Assembly: GCA_003693505.1 (NCBI GenBank)
Contig: QUZD01000031.1
Span: 105,121 to 169,120 of the forward strand
Length of the DNA: 64,000 nucleotides
Direction: 5' to 3'
DNA from: Pseudonectria foliicola
Lineage: Eukaryota; Ascomycota; Sordariomycetes; Hypocreales; Nectriaceae
Positions 32,773 through 45,280 of the stretch are shown here, piece by piece; positions within the stretch are counted from its first letter, which is position 1, and each line of letters begins with the position of its first letter. The notes under the pieces were generated by a model. It had not been told where the DNA came from, ran no database searches, and saw only the letters and a list, made by a program, of their open reading frames with translations. The position numbers and the translations under genes were made by a program.

Positions 32773-35700
32773 CGTGCCTCTGTTCGGTGTTTCTCGTCGT
32801 CTTTTTCAGCTGGAGTCAGGAGGTTGATGGCAGGATTGGTCTGGGGAGAATGGGAGGGGAAGGAATGAAAAAGGGATGAAGGGGAGAAAGAAGAGAAGAG
32901 CAGATGAGGGGGTCGTCAAGTGGCTTATGTAGTCGAAGGTGGTGAAAGTGAGCACCTGGCAGCCACCTGGCAACCCGCTCCCCTTCATCCTCGCCGGTGC
33001 CGAGTTTCCCCCTCAACCATTCTCCGTGAAACGATGCCATTGTCCCGCCATCAACCGCCTGGCAGTAGCCTCATGCCGCGTTCCGTCTTTGCTTTGAGGC
33101 CATTGTTGTTACTGGCCGGAACTGTATGCAAGGATGGTCATCGAAGTGTTTGGACTTCTCGTCGCTTGCTCAACATGAGGCCACTCTCCAACTATTGGTT
33201 CTCAGTCTTTGGGAGTGTCCCGGAGTTGCATCATTGAACCGTTTTCCTGCCCCTCGTGCGCTCCCTGATTGCAATCCCAAGCCCCTCAAGCTGTGCGTGT
33301 GACTGTTGCATGATGTAGAAGGGACTCATTCATGTCCGCCTGAGCAAGTTGTTTCTTGAATCACCAACTGCCGAGGCCTTGTGTGTACTGAAGTCAGCAA
33401 CCTAACTCTGCATGATTGGGGCAGTGTGAACCTGTTGGTGCGCCGATCTCGGCCTCGGAGCAACGTATTGATCTGCACATTCAGTCAGCTCAAACATACC
33501 AAGTCCAGCATCATGTATGCTCAGTTATGAGAGAGAGTGAGGACGAGTGAGGGTGAAGCAGGCATTATAGCACTTACTTCCCCCGTTAAGACCAAGCGTA
33601 ACGCTGGCACAGTTGTTTCTCTTGTTGCCCTTGCTCTTCCTTTTTCCTTCCTTGCTACCTTGTCCATAACTCGCACTCATCTTCCCTCTTGGCAACTCGG
33701 GCTCCGTCGTAGGGGGTTGAGGATGATTCACTAAAGGGTGTGGTACTAACAATGACCTTGATGACCAGAGCCGACAAGCTCTCCCAGAAGTGAGAGCAGA
33801 GTGATATGGCGAGCATCAGACTTTAACACTCGATTGTTGTGTTTCATGTCGGAGTGAGAGTCGGAGTGAGAGTCGGAGTGCCGGTTGCTGTGTCTGCGGA
33901 ATCGGTTCGAATGTCAAAGAAGCATTTACCTGTAACGCGAAGAGTTGTGTCGGCAGCCAGATCAGCAGACCAGGAGCCCAGACAGCCGCAGCTACCGTGG
34001 TCCTGGGATAGTCGTGGGACAAGTCTGTAGTCGTAGGTTGAGTTTGTGCTCATGGCCCAGATAAATCGCTGCCATTTTCAGAATCCAGTGGCACTGTCTG
34101 TGTGCGTCCATTAGCCGAATGTTCCAACTTCCAGGAGATTTTTCACCCTGCCTTTCTGTGATCCATAGTCAAGTGCGAGCCTTAAACGCAGTGTGTTATT
34201 CAACTCCACAAATCCAGCAGTATACACGCTCTGGATATGTAATCAACGGCATGTCTCAAAGCCTGCAATGTGCTTTTCATGGTGATCTCGATACTTTGTT
34301 AGCATACGAGGAGTATGAAAGAGCTTCTTATCAACAGACCTATTGGCAGACACGTTTGTAGCAGCTGCCGGGTAACTGGGGAACGGAGTGAGGCTCACGA
34401 GTGTGAAAGCCACCACCTCCATCCAAGTATGAGTCTGAGTTCCAGGTCGACGCTTGCAAGTGACAGACAGAATTTTACAACTGTTCAACACCCTCATAGA
34501 GCTTGGTCATTTCTGATTGATGTCGAGTCGGTGAGTTAGATAGAAGACTCTAGGCGCAGTAGTAAGTAGTGGTCAAGTCATTTCTTGCTGTCAGATACTT
34601 ACCACCTTGATTCTGCGGAAGATCTTCCAGCGAGCCGGCAAGCGATTCTTGAGTTGTATTTGTTGAACCACAAGACTTGGCTCTTTGACCCCCAGTTGGT
34701 GTACGTTCAATTGGATCTTTCGGACTCGGACTTTAGTTGTAGCTTTGTCTAGTCCGGGTGGACTGTTCTCAAAGACTTTCACGCTCAGGCCTCGACTCGA
34801 GACGCTCTTTGTTGCGCCAAGTCGCACTTCTCCAGTAGTATCTGCCACAAAGAGCAACCGATTGTTTGTTCCCAGTTGAAGTATCTTATCAAGGTTATTA
34901 AATGTCAGGTCTTTCTGGCATTCGACTTTTCCCAATTGCAATTGCTCACCTATCGAGTCTTGCTGTCGGTATTTTTGGCTGAAGTTGCCCAAAGGAATGC
35001 TCTTGGTAAATACTAACCATAGAGTAGTCAGTACTGAGGAATGAACGAGAATTTGGATGAACCCAATCGCTTCCGTGGTGGACCATGATAGGTAATGTGA
35101 ACTTAGAACAAATCGCCTCCATATGTGGACACGGTAGTAACTCACAGGGTTGTCGGCGGGAAGACTGGAAGTTGCAATTTTGCAAGCCGCTGTAGCCCCT
35201 GATCAGCAGATCTAAGCTTTTATCAGCATGACCTGCCCTTGTTTCCCTGTTGCTGCTCGATGTTAACAAAATTACCGAAACGATAGCGTAGTCTTTTTCT
35301 CCACTCTACAGAGCAAGGAAGCACATACCTGGAGTTCTCGGAGGAACCAAGTCAATGAGGTACTAGTAAGGATCGTAAACGCCTTACGGTTTGGTGTGGC
35401 CAGGTTTCCAAGTGTCTCTCTTCCAACCAACGCATTGACCTGTTGTTCGTAGTCATCACCCCGTAGACTGTGCCATATTCGCTGAAACAGTGAACAACAA
35501 AGATGACATGGTTCACAGTCATGGCTTTGGATAATAGGTTAGCGCGCCAGGGGAAGACAACTCAGGAAGCCGTACCTTGCTATTGCAAACTGGTTTGACA
35601 GAGAGCATTTAAGAATACTTGAGTATAACTAGAGACTGTCAGTAGCGTATTCGGGACGAGCGAGTGCCCCTGGGTCACAAGTCCAAGTTGGGATGAGAGG

Positions 35701-38700
35701 CACGTCACCTTGACTGGCGACAAGATGTAGGAAATCCTGAGGTCACATACCTTGCAAGAAGCTCAAGCCAAACAGAGAAGCTGTCCAGTGCCGACGATCA
35801 AGAAGATAAGCGAGACTTCCCAGATCTCTGAGATCTGCTTGTTTCTGTGTGTGTCAATTAGGAAGTTTCCTCTGCCCTGCTCAACGGTGCAGACGGAGAG
35901 CATCAAGGGGACGCCCAGCAAAGTGAGCGTGGCCAGAGTATGATAAGACTGGAGAATCTTTGATGCCTTCTTCTCGAGAGTTTGTGATATCTTAGGATAC
36001 AAACAAACGCGTGCGAGGAAAGTGGGTGAAGAGAAGTGGGGAGGCAGAGAGGGGATTCAAGACAGATCATCTTGCTGTGGGTGAATGACGATGGAAAGCA
36101 TCTCTGATGAGCAGCCTGCTTGACATAAAGAAGAAGGTAAAGTCTTACCTGAAGTTGATGATGTTTTTTTGTGAGCTTCCTGTCAAAACAAACCGGGCGA
36201 GTTGAGAGTGTGCGGTCGGGGGGAGGGGGGCAGATTGTGCAGCATCAGCGAGCAGGACATCAACTTCTAAGCATCTGCTGGATACTCGAAGTCTTGGAGA
36301 TGAGGAAGAAAGAAGAAAAGATGAAAAGAAGAGAGGAAAAGTGATGTGTGTTTGTGTGAGAAAGAGGGCTGAGATGTGAGGGCGGAGTTGTTGGGGAGGA
36401 GAAAAGGAGAGAGGGGCGGGCTGCCTGAAGAAACGCGTGGACACCTAAATAGCCAACTACCCGAAATTGGGTAAACGAAAGAAACTCAGGGAACAATGAG
36501 TAGGCCTGTTTCACGCACTCTTCTTCTAGGGCTTCATGCCCAGGCAGAGAAAGGGGGAGGGTCGGTTCCTGATCACACCCATTGGGGGCTTGCTGGCAGC
36601 CCCCGCTTTGTCACTTGTTGTTCCCCGAGGGCTGAGGCTTCTGTTCATCTTATGACTACCTACTTGGCTGAATGTGTGATACTAGGTGGTCACGGCTCTC
36701 TTGGCCGTTGCCAGTCTTCATTCAAAGAATCAAGCGTCAATGCTTAGTGTCATCCCTTGCATCACTCGTACTTGGCTCGTGCATCCATCATCATCACCAT
36801 CACGAATATGTAAACACGGTCCCCTCCATCTCGTCCATTCACTTCGTATCCATCTGCTCGTGTTCCTAGTCCATCCCTTACAATCGTTAGTGTTGTCCGC
36901 CCTCGGTTGGCTAACCCAGCTTTGCATCTCAACCCTTCTGAAGCTGGCCACAATCCTCCTCGATACACAACAAAACAACAATCCCGATATTCAACATCCC
37001 CATCCTCCTCATCACGGCCTTGCGGCTTCAAGGCACTTCATCGACCACAAAGGCCCCGACTTCCCTGCCTATGTATCTCGCTTTGGTGGTGGTTGACCGT
37101 CTCGGCGAACTCAGACGCGTAGCAGCTTCACGACTCTCACGACTCTCCCCACCCTCATGAGCTTCATCACTACTGCAGGAGGCTGAACGGCCATATTCAA
37201 GCTGCTGCTGATGTACAATGACCTGCAAAGGATCTACACAATACTTAGAAGCAGCAAGAATCGCCATCAGGTCTCTCAAGATCTTGCAGCAAAACTGCAA
37301 CCGCAGAAGGCATCGAGGCACCCCCAAGGAAGGCCCCGACAACTCTCAAGACATAGTGGCCAAGTCATCGGAATTTTTCAACAGCTACAACGACAAAAAT
37401 TACAGCCTCCTCTCCGGACACCAAGAAACGTCAGCAATAACTATACATATCAACTCTCCTATTGATTTGGGATGCCGAAATGATAGTGTCTCTATCAGGC
37501 ATACGAAAGCTCGTCAACAAGCCCTTCAAGAGTAACGAGCGCGTCAAACATCATCCCAGGAATACAAGGATCTCTTCTTCTGGGCACGTATATCCCCAGC
37601 CCCCTCTGAACTAAACGCAACACCAAAGAAACATGCTACATCATTGGTCGCACAGTCTCGCCCCTGGAAGCCATTGCCTCTACTACTACCGTTTCTCTCC
37701 AGAGCCGTCTCCCCCAGAGAGTACGGGCAGTACGTACATGCTGACAGGAGTTGAGAGAACAGGGCGAGATAGTCCTGTCTGATCAGGTTCACTACATCCG
37801 ACTATATTACACCTAGCCTCTTTGGGGAACATGCCCTGGTCAATCGACGGGCATGGTCAAACTTCCGTCTGGTCAGCATATGACCCATCAGCACGGCCGT
37901 TCCAGGGCTTAGAAGGACAGACAGGCAGCGGCCCGCGTCGAACCATGCACCTACTACGATTGGGACGAACTGCAGTGGGGGTTTGGTAAATCCTGATTCC
38001 TCTACATACGTGTGTCTTCGAGTTGCACAGCGAGCTAGAAACGCCAGAATGCCACCAACAACGAGAAGAGATAAGTCAGAAGGGGTGGGGGGGATACGCA
38101 TGTCTAGCAGGGGGAGGCGGGGAACCGGGGTCAAGAGACAACAGGGTATGGTAGCATCCATCCCCTCCAGTTGGCGTCGTTCTGTTGCGTGGTTCCAATT
38201 GAAGCCTACCAGCCAGCCTATCTGCTTCGACTCCATGCCTCTCACTGGTGAGACCATCAGATCACAGACATCCCCGGGTCATGGGCGAAACGACCTGTCA
38301 ACTCCTCCGTCCCAAGCACGATATATACATGCAGCCAGCAGACTAGGTGCACGGGGGTCAATGTACTCCCAAGTCTTGACTTGGTACCTTTAGCCATGCT
38401 GGTCTCCTGATAGTCTGCATTGGGTCTCTCGCTTATTATGCTGTTGGTCCTGCTTCTGTCAATTTCTCCGTCTTGACTTTATCCAATCTGCGCGATGCGT
38501 GTTTGCTATATCTGCTTCTATCACATCATTTCTCTCATAATGGGCGCTCGTCATCTTTAATATGAACACTCAAGTAACGCTTCTTTTGTCTAGATTCAAT
38601 CCAAATCCTCGTCATCACCGTTGAGCTAAAAGGCTTGATGGGCCTTCAACAGCAACCCGAAGCCTAAGTCAGCCACTGGATCTGTAGATCCCATCGACAC

Positions 38701-38774
38701 TATCTCCCATACTCGACCAGATCCACGAACCCCATCTCTTCTGTGGGTAGGATCCTTCTCAAAAGGCGGGCAAT
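32773..38774. other. 6 kb region without a recognisable protein gene
   Basis: Upstream of the RRM gene, this long stretch has only short, overlapping open frames. It is not featureless: consensus 5' splice sites occur repeatedly on the minus strand (junctions near 33,577, 33,929, 34,602, 34,949, 35,328, 35,575, 35,750 and 36,148), several following AG, as in CTCCAG|GTATGT and CTTCAG|GTAAGA. A long spliced 5' leader of the RRM gene or a spliced noncoding RNA would explain this. One stretch (about 35,763-36,002, minus) encodes two hydrophobic helices but lacks an ATG. The part from 36.5 to 38.77 kb shows nothing I can interpret. Confidence 0.5.
33848..33880. repeat. Tandem 12-bp repeat GTCGGAGTGAGA, 2.75 copies
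   Basis: Two full copies and a 9-nt partial copy in perfect tandem, in the non-coding region upstream of the RRM gene. Short microsatellite-type array; role unknown. Confidence 0.75.
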
Positions 38775-39728
38775 ATGATCTACGAGCAGGATCACCTCCA
38801 CGAAGCATGCAGTCTGTGTCAATACTTGTGGGCTCGACGACACATCATTGAGCAGGTTACAGCGCATCATCTACGGCTCGGCCAAGACTCGATCTGTTCT
38901 GTTGCACCGCAGACGCTCTGGACACATGGAGCCTCGTACGTAGGCGTTCTCATCAACGTCGTTTACCACAATGCGGCCAGAAAGTCCCGACGGGTGCTTA
39001 TGCGCTGCCCAGTTCCATTGGAGGCCCATGAGATCAGCTTTCCCGAATATCTTCACGAGAAAATTGCGAGCGAGGTGGGCACCCATGTATGGTTGCGCCA
39101 AGAGTGTCCCAGCGTCCGAATACCACATCTATTTGGCTTTGGCTTCCCCAGTGGCCATCACGTAAGTACCAAAGACTAGAACAAAGACACATGTCACACG
39201 ACTGCTAATGCACGGTCTTTTCTCCGAGTCTAGTACACTGATACCACGAACCGGCCATTCTCGGAGCGCCTTCTTCTGATTATTTGGCAATTCATCTCCA
39301 CCAGACTCGGATTCACAATAATGTCGAACTACTTCTACACCATGTCTCTGAATGGCATTGTCACGGGCTACATCCTCACAGAGTACATCAATCCGTTGGT
39401 AGACACCAAGGCTAGCCAATTTGTGGGCGTTGATCACAATATCGCCAAGCTTCAGAACGGTATTCCACATGAAATTAATTCACTGCTGGTGCAGCCGGAT
39501 CAAGCTCCAAGACGAACGCTGCGCTTCAATCTCGATGGTACCGTGACGCTGAATGACAGATCACCACTTGAAAGCCCTATCAACGACTTGGGACGTGATG
39601 TCGCCGACCCAATTTCACAGCCGAAAGACACTTTTTCGTACAACAAAGAGTCCTTGGCAGACTCAAGCCCACGGATGGATACATCCCAAGTGCCTCTGGC
39701 CGCCTTTCCTTGCCAAGACGATGACTAG
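38775..39728 (+). pseudogene. Truncated aminoglycoside-phosphotransferase (APH)-like gene
   Basis: Two exons (38775-39161, 39234-39728) give a 293-residue frame resembling the middle of fungal APH/choline-kinase-like phosphotransferases: LWARRHIIEQVTAHHLRLGQ, then EKIASEVGTHVWLRQECPSV, RIPHLFGFGFPSGHH and, after the intron, LRFNLDGTVTLNDRSPLES. Family members are normally about 450-550 residues. The N-terminal part is missing (the frame could enter through an acceptor TAG|GATCCT just before 38,775, but no upstream exon is visible), and the C-terminal half with the catalytic HxD and DxE motifs is not found before or after the stop at 39,728. I therefore treat it as a decayed copy. A divergent short functional protein is less likely. 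Confidence 0.55.
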
Positions 39729-40431
39729 ACCGAAATGAGAGCACAACCTTGTCACTGAGCTTCAACAAATCGTTCTTTATGAGTTGAGTACAACCAGAAG
39801 CTGTTTTGTACTCAGGCTACAGACTGGAAGCGGGAGAACACCTTTGTTGACGAATTTCTCGTGGGTCTGAAAGAACTCATACGCCCAGTTGCCATCATCT
39901 GTGCTTTGAAGTGTCATCCAGAGCAGCAAGCCAGAATGTCGTCTAAATAAAGAATGAAGCTAAAATAAAGCAATCGACGCTATGGGTACGGTGGGGTGGT
40001 ATGTGGTTAATCGATGGTGAATCGTGTGCCCCTTTTCTGAGCTGGACTGATGTGTAGGGCCTTAATTTGCGTATAACCTCGAATTTGTAGCCATCCATGT
40101 CATGGGATACTGTATAGTCGTTTAACTTGCTTGGCCTAGCTTCTAGGTAGTCCTTGAGTCGATGAGCGCTAGGATCTGTTAGATCATAGTACCATGAGGA
40201 TACGGCGAGGGCTAAGACCACGCTGCAGGCCAGGTATGTTTATTTGTTAGGTAGATATTTAATATGTTAAGCCAGAACTTTCTTCAAGATTCATATGTGT
40301 TTACGGGGTCGAGTTGCAGTCTTTCTGATCGGGACGGCAGCGTAAGAGAGGAAGTTGTGGACACACAATAAATATTATTCGGATACAAACTAACTCCCAT
40401 TTAGATGCTCTCTTCCATTTGTAAGTCCACA
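39729..40431. other. Intergenic region between APH-like fragment and FHA kinase
   Basis: About 700 bp. The part near 39,820-39,890 still has a plus-strand stretch that could be a further remnant of the APH-like gene, but it is too short and diverged to be sure. The rest, AT-rich, is probably the 3' region of the kinase gene. Confidence 0.4.
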
Positions 40432-42568
40432 CTACGATGATTCCTTTTCCAGCGCACTACGCAAGGCCCTAGCCAACGACGCCTCGCTGGGTGTAAATTG
40501 AAACCGAGCGTCCGAGTTCGATGCTCGGTGCGCCGGTTGCTGCCGCTGCCGCTGCCCAGCTGGCTCTGCCCATTGTGGATTATTCATCCAGTTATCGTTC
40601 AGCTCTATTTCTGAGCTCTTTCCAGCCTTCTGAGTTCTCGGTACGGCACTCCTCGGCACGCTACTCCTAGAGCTACTAGAGAAGGTCTTGTCACTACCAT
40701 TTAGTTCTGCCAGAGCTGAGCCCACCAGTAGGGGATCAAGGAGCCCCGAGGCCTTATCGTGTACATAGCCCAATACTGATCTTGGCTCAACTTCATATTC
40801 GCTTGCGTTGGACTTGGATCTCTTTGTTCGTTGAAGGGCGCTTCTGCTGGTCTCTGGTTCTGGGGTTGCAGATACTCTCTTCTCTCGCATGGTCGAAAAC
40901 AATGAATCGGATGGGGGCCCATCGTTCAGCCTAGGGTTGAAAACGGCCGTCTGTGGTTTGTTGGATTGAGCTGGCGGGCCCCTCTGGGTTGTCGAGCCGC
41001 TTTGTCTTGTGTTGTATCTGGATTGAGTCGGTGTGGAGGAGCCATCTGGCTCGATACTTAGGTCAGCTGCCATTCTCTCACACTGGCGTGCCGACAGCCG
41101 TGCGCGAGAATCATGAACAACCATTGACTTCTGTAAGAAACGGAGTAGTTCGGTGGGGGCTCTTTGCATAGAGTTAACCAAGTGCGAGACAATCTTCCTG
41201 GTATAATAATCGAGGTTGTCATTGCTGAGTTTAGGTGGGAGGCCCCGCGAAAACTCCAACACCACAACGCCCAATGACCAGACATCAACGCTCTTGTCGT
41301 AGCCCCTTCTGGACTCAACCTCTGGTGCCATGTAGCGCTTTGTACCACATCGAGTCATTAAATCTTCGATGCTGTCTTTCGAGTACCCGAAGTCTGAGAG
41401 CTTTATCTGCAACGGACTTCCGGATTGGACGAGCATGTTTCCTGGTTTGATATCGCGGTGCGCAATTGGTTCAGGCAGTTCATGCAGATATCTAATGGCA
41501 GAAAGGCCTTGACGCAAAAGCATGAGGTTTTGCTGAGGGGTGATTGGGTTTTTACGAGCGTAATCGTCGAGTGAACCCAGCGGAGCGTACTCGAGTGTGA
41601 GTTCTGGTAAGGGATGTTCCACGAAGTGAAGGAGCTGGACGATGTTTGGCTGTTTCCAATTAGTAGCTTCTTTGGGTAGAGACCTGTTCAGTACTCACGT
41701 GGCTGATTCGCTTCAGAAAATGTATCTCAGTTCTCAGGCGATCCGCGTATGACTGCCTAAGGGGCTTTTTGCAAGCATATCGCAAACCGGTACTGACGTC
41801 CCAGACCAAGAACACGGCGGCTTGCCCCCCTTCACCAAGCTTATTGACTGAAACCAGGACTGATCCTTGGCTGGGAGTTTGGACTCCACTTGGCACCGCT
41901 GTCACTTCAGCGCTTTCGAATGTTAGGCCAGGGATGCTCAGCTCATCAGGAAGCGTGTCACATCCTTTTCGAAACTGGGCAACTTTTGCCTTATACTGAG
42001 AGGAATTGATGTCGTGAGGGGGTGTAATGAGCTGGAGATGGATTGAGTCATGCAAGACGATGGTAATAGTAGCATGGTTCAGCACCTCGTCTCCAGCTAG
42101 GATCCAAACGAACCCACGACGCTTTCGTGCACCTTCCCCATTGTAAGCAACCGCCGTGCCATTGCCTCTTGTGCCGGCCGGTCGCAAATCTCTGAGAATT
42201 AACCTCCCCTTGTTGTCAAAGGTAATGAGGCATTGGAAGTTGCTGAGAGATTCGGTGGATTTGGTGCGCGGCAGAACAATGTCGCACGAGGGGTGTGTTC
42301 CAATCAAGAATCCAGAACGATTTTTAGGGCCGCGATCGAACCTCAGAGCTAAGCCTTCAAGGTTGTGCCAATACGGGGTTGTTTCATCTGGATGGTCGTA
42401 ATCATCAGAGCATGGTGTTGTTTGTCGGCTGACCGCGTAGTTGTAAACCAATGGATCAACCACTCGCGATCTGTTGGCTTTGAACTCGACAGGGCTACAG
42501 CCCGGCAAGGCCTTGACAGCGTAAAGGCAAGCGATGAGATTTGGATCGTTCAAGTTCAGGACTGGCAT
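40432..42568 (-). CDS. FHA-domain serine/threonine protein kinase
   Basis: Two exons on the minus strand (42568-41699, 41649-40432) give 695 residues. An N-terminal FHA domain (about 65-165) shows FLIGTHPSCDIVLPRTK, LSNFQCLITFDNKG and GNGTAVAYNG. The kinase domain (about 240-520) has a glycine loop LGEGGQAAVFLVW, the ATP-anchoring lysine in YACKKP, the catalytic HRDIKPGNML near residue 355, the metal-binding LSDFGYS, and an activation segment CGTKRYMAPEV. All catalytic residues are present, so it should be active. FHA plus kinase recalls Rad53/Chk2, but the linker and tail differ and the FHA position normally His (SxxH) is Gln. The C-terminal 175 residues are disordered. The intron falls exactly between ISH and PNIVQLL. 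Confidence 0.88.
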
Positions 42569-43454
42569 GATGAATTTAGGTAAGACAGGTAAAAGGCCAG
42601 GTAAGAACGAAGCGAAGGTGGAAGGCTTGAGCAGAAAAAAAGTGATACTTTAGATAACAAGACAGGAATACTTCATAGAAGTGCAATGGTATTGGATAAG
42701 AGAGAAAGAGCATGAGGAGAGGAAGATGAGAGACCGGAATTGAAGGACTGAAGTGCATTAAATACGCAGGTTGTGGTTCTTGAACCTATGGTAGATAGGC
42801 CGATGTTTCGAACGGTGAGGTAGGTACAGGACCTGACAAACCCTTGCTACTATGGCTTCAACAGGGAGAAGCCAAGGCCAACAAGTGCACTCCATATAAG
42901 AAGCATCATGGGATTGTTTCATACATTGCAGTGCCACCAACAGGTTAACGACCAACAAGCCAGTGATGTTGCGAGAAAGTGCGGGCATGGCGGCGCCGGG
43001 CGGTTTCTGGAGCTCTTTAGCTCTTTAGCCGGGCGCTTGTCCGGAGCTGGAAATAGCCCAACTTACAGCTTGACTGCCACTGTAGGCAGGTAACTTGCAG
43101 TGGTGGTGAGTGGCTCCGGGCATCCATTGGAGCGCTCCACAACGGGCGACCCGACGGGATCCATCCGTCCCCCCAGCCCGCTAAATAACCGCCCGCCTAA
43201 CCGCCCACTTCCATGCCTCACTCCACGCATCCATGAGAAAACACGTGAATCGTCCCCTTGCTTATTGACGCGCGCGTACAGTGATGCGACGTAGTTTCCT
43301 GCATCACCCAACTTGCCGTCAATCTATTTCTGGATTTATTCGAATCAGCCAGCCTGCTTGCCTCCCTGGCATCGCTCATAATCGAATTGAACCCTCTCAT
43401 CTTTCCCCGGGACTGTGGTCCTCCAACTGTCCGCCAGCTGGCCAACACATCACC
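42569..43454. promoter_or_regulatory. Divergent intergenic region FHA kinase / coiled-coil protein
   Basis: About 890 bp between divergent starts. It has a GGTAGGTACAGG motif near 42,820 and a short local duplication AGCTCTTTAGCTCTTTAGC near 43,010. No gene found. Confidence 0.5.
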
Positions 43455-45280
43455 ATGAGTGCGACGACAAAACCAACCGCAGCAGAGATCTCCAAGTTTT
43501 CTGACCCAGAGCTTGACCGTTATCTGGAGGAAAACAACAGGTGAGCGGGTTCTACCTAAGGGCCACCCAAGGCTTCGCTCACCCTCTCACGTAGAGTAGT
43601 CACGGTCCAGGACCCCGAGAACCTCTCAGAATCCTTCATCAACAGATTAAGGTACGCTGGGTGACTCCCGCCCTACGTCGTCAAATTCTCACAGGTCTTA
43701 GGGACAAAGTAAAGTCACAGCAAGCTGCTTCACCGATCAACCCCATCAACGTAGACGAGCTTTCCGCCCGCCTGTTACAGGCAGCTTCTGAAACCCCGGA
43801 TCGTAATCGCTGGCAAGGCTCGCCAACCCCCAGCGACTCACCGTTAACACCCAACTCTCTGCATTTACTTTGGGTCGAGGCCGAAAGGCAGGCTTATGCA
43901 GAGCTCATTGAAGATGGAGGCCGCCCCTGGTACTCGATTGAGCTCTTGGAGGATGTTGCCGGTGATGCTCAAAAACACACAGACTTACTTTACTACTGGC
44001 AAAACCTCCGCCCAGTCAACAAGGATTCGTGGGATGTTTTTAGTCAACAGTTGAGGGACTGGCACATGTTTCGTGAGTGGCAGGTTGGCAAAAGGGAAAA
44101 ACATCAACTCGATTTTGATGAGTACGTCGATGACTCCCGGAAATGGCTGGCAAAGCACTCCTTCATGGAGCCATTTCATTTCAACGAGGACCCGGCAAAG
44201 CAAGACGTGCTGACAACGTGGATCGAGTACATGTGTCACGAGTATCTCAAGCACTCCACGTTTTCGAGGGCCAAAACTAAGCGGCGCGAGGAGTGGTACA
44301 ATGAGAAAGTGCAGAAGCTTATCGAGTCAGGCGTGCTGGAACCTCACGAGACCGCCGCAGACTTGCACACCGATACCATCCACCAGGAGCTGAAGGCTGA
44401 GACCGATCGCGCAGAGGATATGGTGGACGAGGCACAAAGGGCAGTTTCAGAGGCTAAGAGCAGAGCGTCCTTGCATCGTTCCACTGCTACGGCAAGCGAA
44501 ATTGCAGAAGCCGAGTCTCGACTGAGTGAGGCAACCAGAAACCTTGATGCAAGCAACCGCCGGAAAAAGGTTATCAAGGAGTTCCTCAAGGACACAAGCA
44601 ATCACGTGGCCTCGAGAGGACTGGCAGAGCGAAGTGTAATCTTTCAACAGTGGATGCTGAAGCAATATGAGTTGATCAAGCAAGAGATTGAGGAATTAGC
44701 TGCACCAAAGAAAGAAGCTGCGGGAAATGCGGAAACAGCTGCACCGGCAACTTCGGTCCAGAACGGGGCAGCAGGATCGGCCCAGAACCAAAGTGAGAGT
44801 CTGCCACTCGGGAAAAAGGGTGACAACCCATCACCCGGCCAGGACAGGCCCTCGAGAAAGCGTAAGCACGACGGCTCTGACGAGGCTGCTAAAGAGCCAG
44901 TGGCTCGAAAACGGAAAAGTCAAGGGGAGCCCGCTGCTGCCCAAGCACGGCCAGAGCCTCAACCACGCCGACGAAGCGCCCGAATCGCTACCCAAGCTCC
45001 AAAACACGAGGAAACCCCTCATGTTTCTCCCGTGGCCGCGCAGGGCACTTCTCGGGGTGCTCGCCGAGGCAAGACAGCTTCACGGCAGCCACCTGCAGAG
45101 TCGCAACACGGAGCAGGTAAGACGAAACAAAGCAAAGGTGGCAAGGCAGGGGACAAGGAGGCACAGACACCGAAGACGGCAGCAGGGTCTAAGAAGGGAC
45201 AGAAGACGAGGAGCATGGACGAGCCAAAGGCAAAGAATAAGGAGCCGGCCACAAGCCGAGCATCGAGGTCAAGGCGTTGA
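43455..45280 (+). CDS. Basic coiled-coil protein of unknown function, probably nuclear
   Basis: Three exons (43455-43540, 43595-43651, 43702-45280) give 573 residues. It starts MSATTKPTAAEISKFSDPEL. A folded-looking, Trp-rich segment (about 110-250) has YYWQNLRPVNKDSWDVFSQQ and RDWHMFREWQVGKREKH. A long charged coiled coil (about 290-390, for example AEDMVDEAQRAVSEAKSRAS) follows. The C-terminal third is disordered and highly basic, with nuclear-localisation-type clusters SRKRKHDG, ARKRKSQG and RRRSARIATQ. I do not recognise the family. The third exon must start at 43,702, after the TTAG, to keep the frame RLRDKVKS. Nuclear location is inferred from composition only. Confidence 0.8.

Noticed and set aside
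34591..35145. A 184-codon minus-strand frame
   Set aside because: Crosses good splice-donor sites (34,602 and 34,949) and has no recognisable domain; more likely part of a noncoding transcript or chance.
35763..36002. Minus-strand stretch encoding two hydrophobic helices
   Set aside because: No ATG starts it (first codon would be TTG), it ends just before a splice-donor-like site, and no partner exon could be found.
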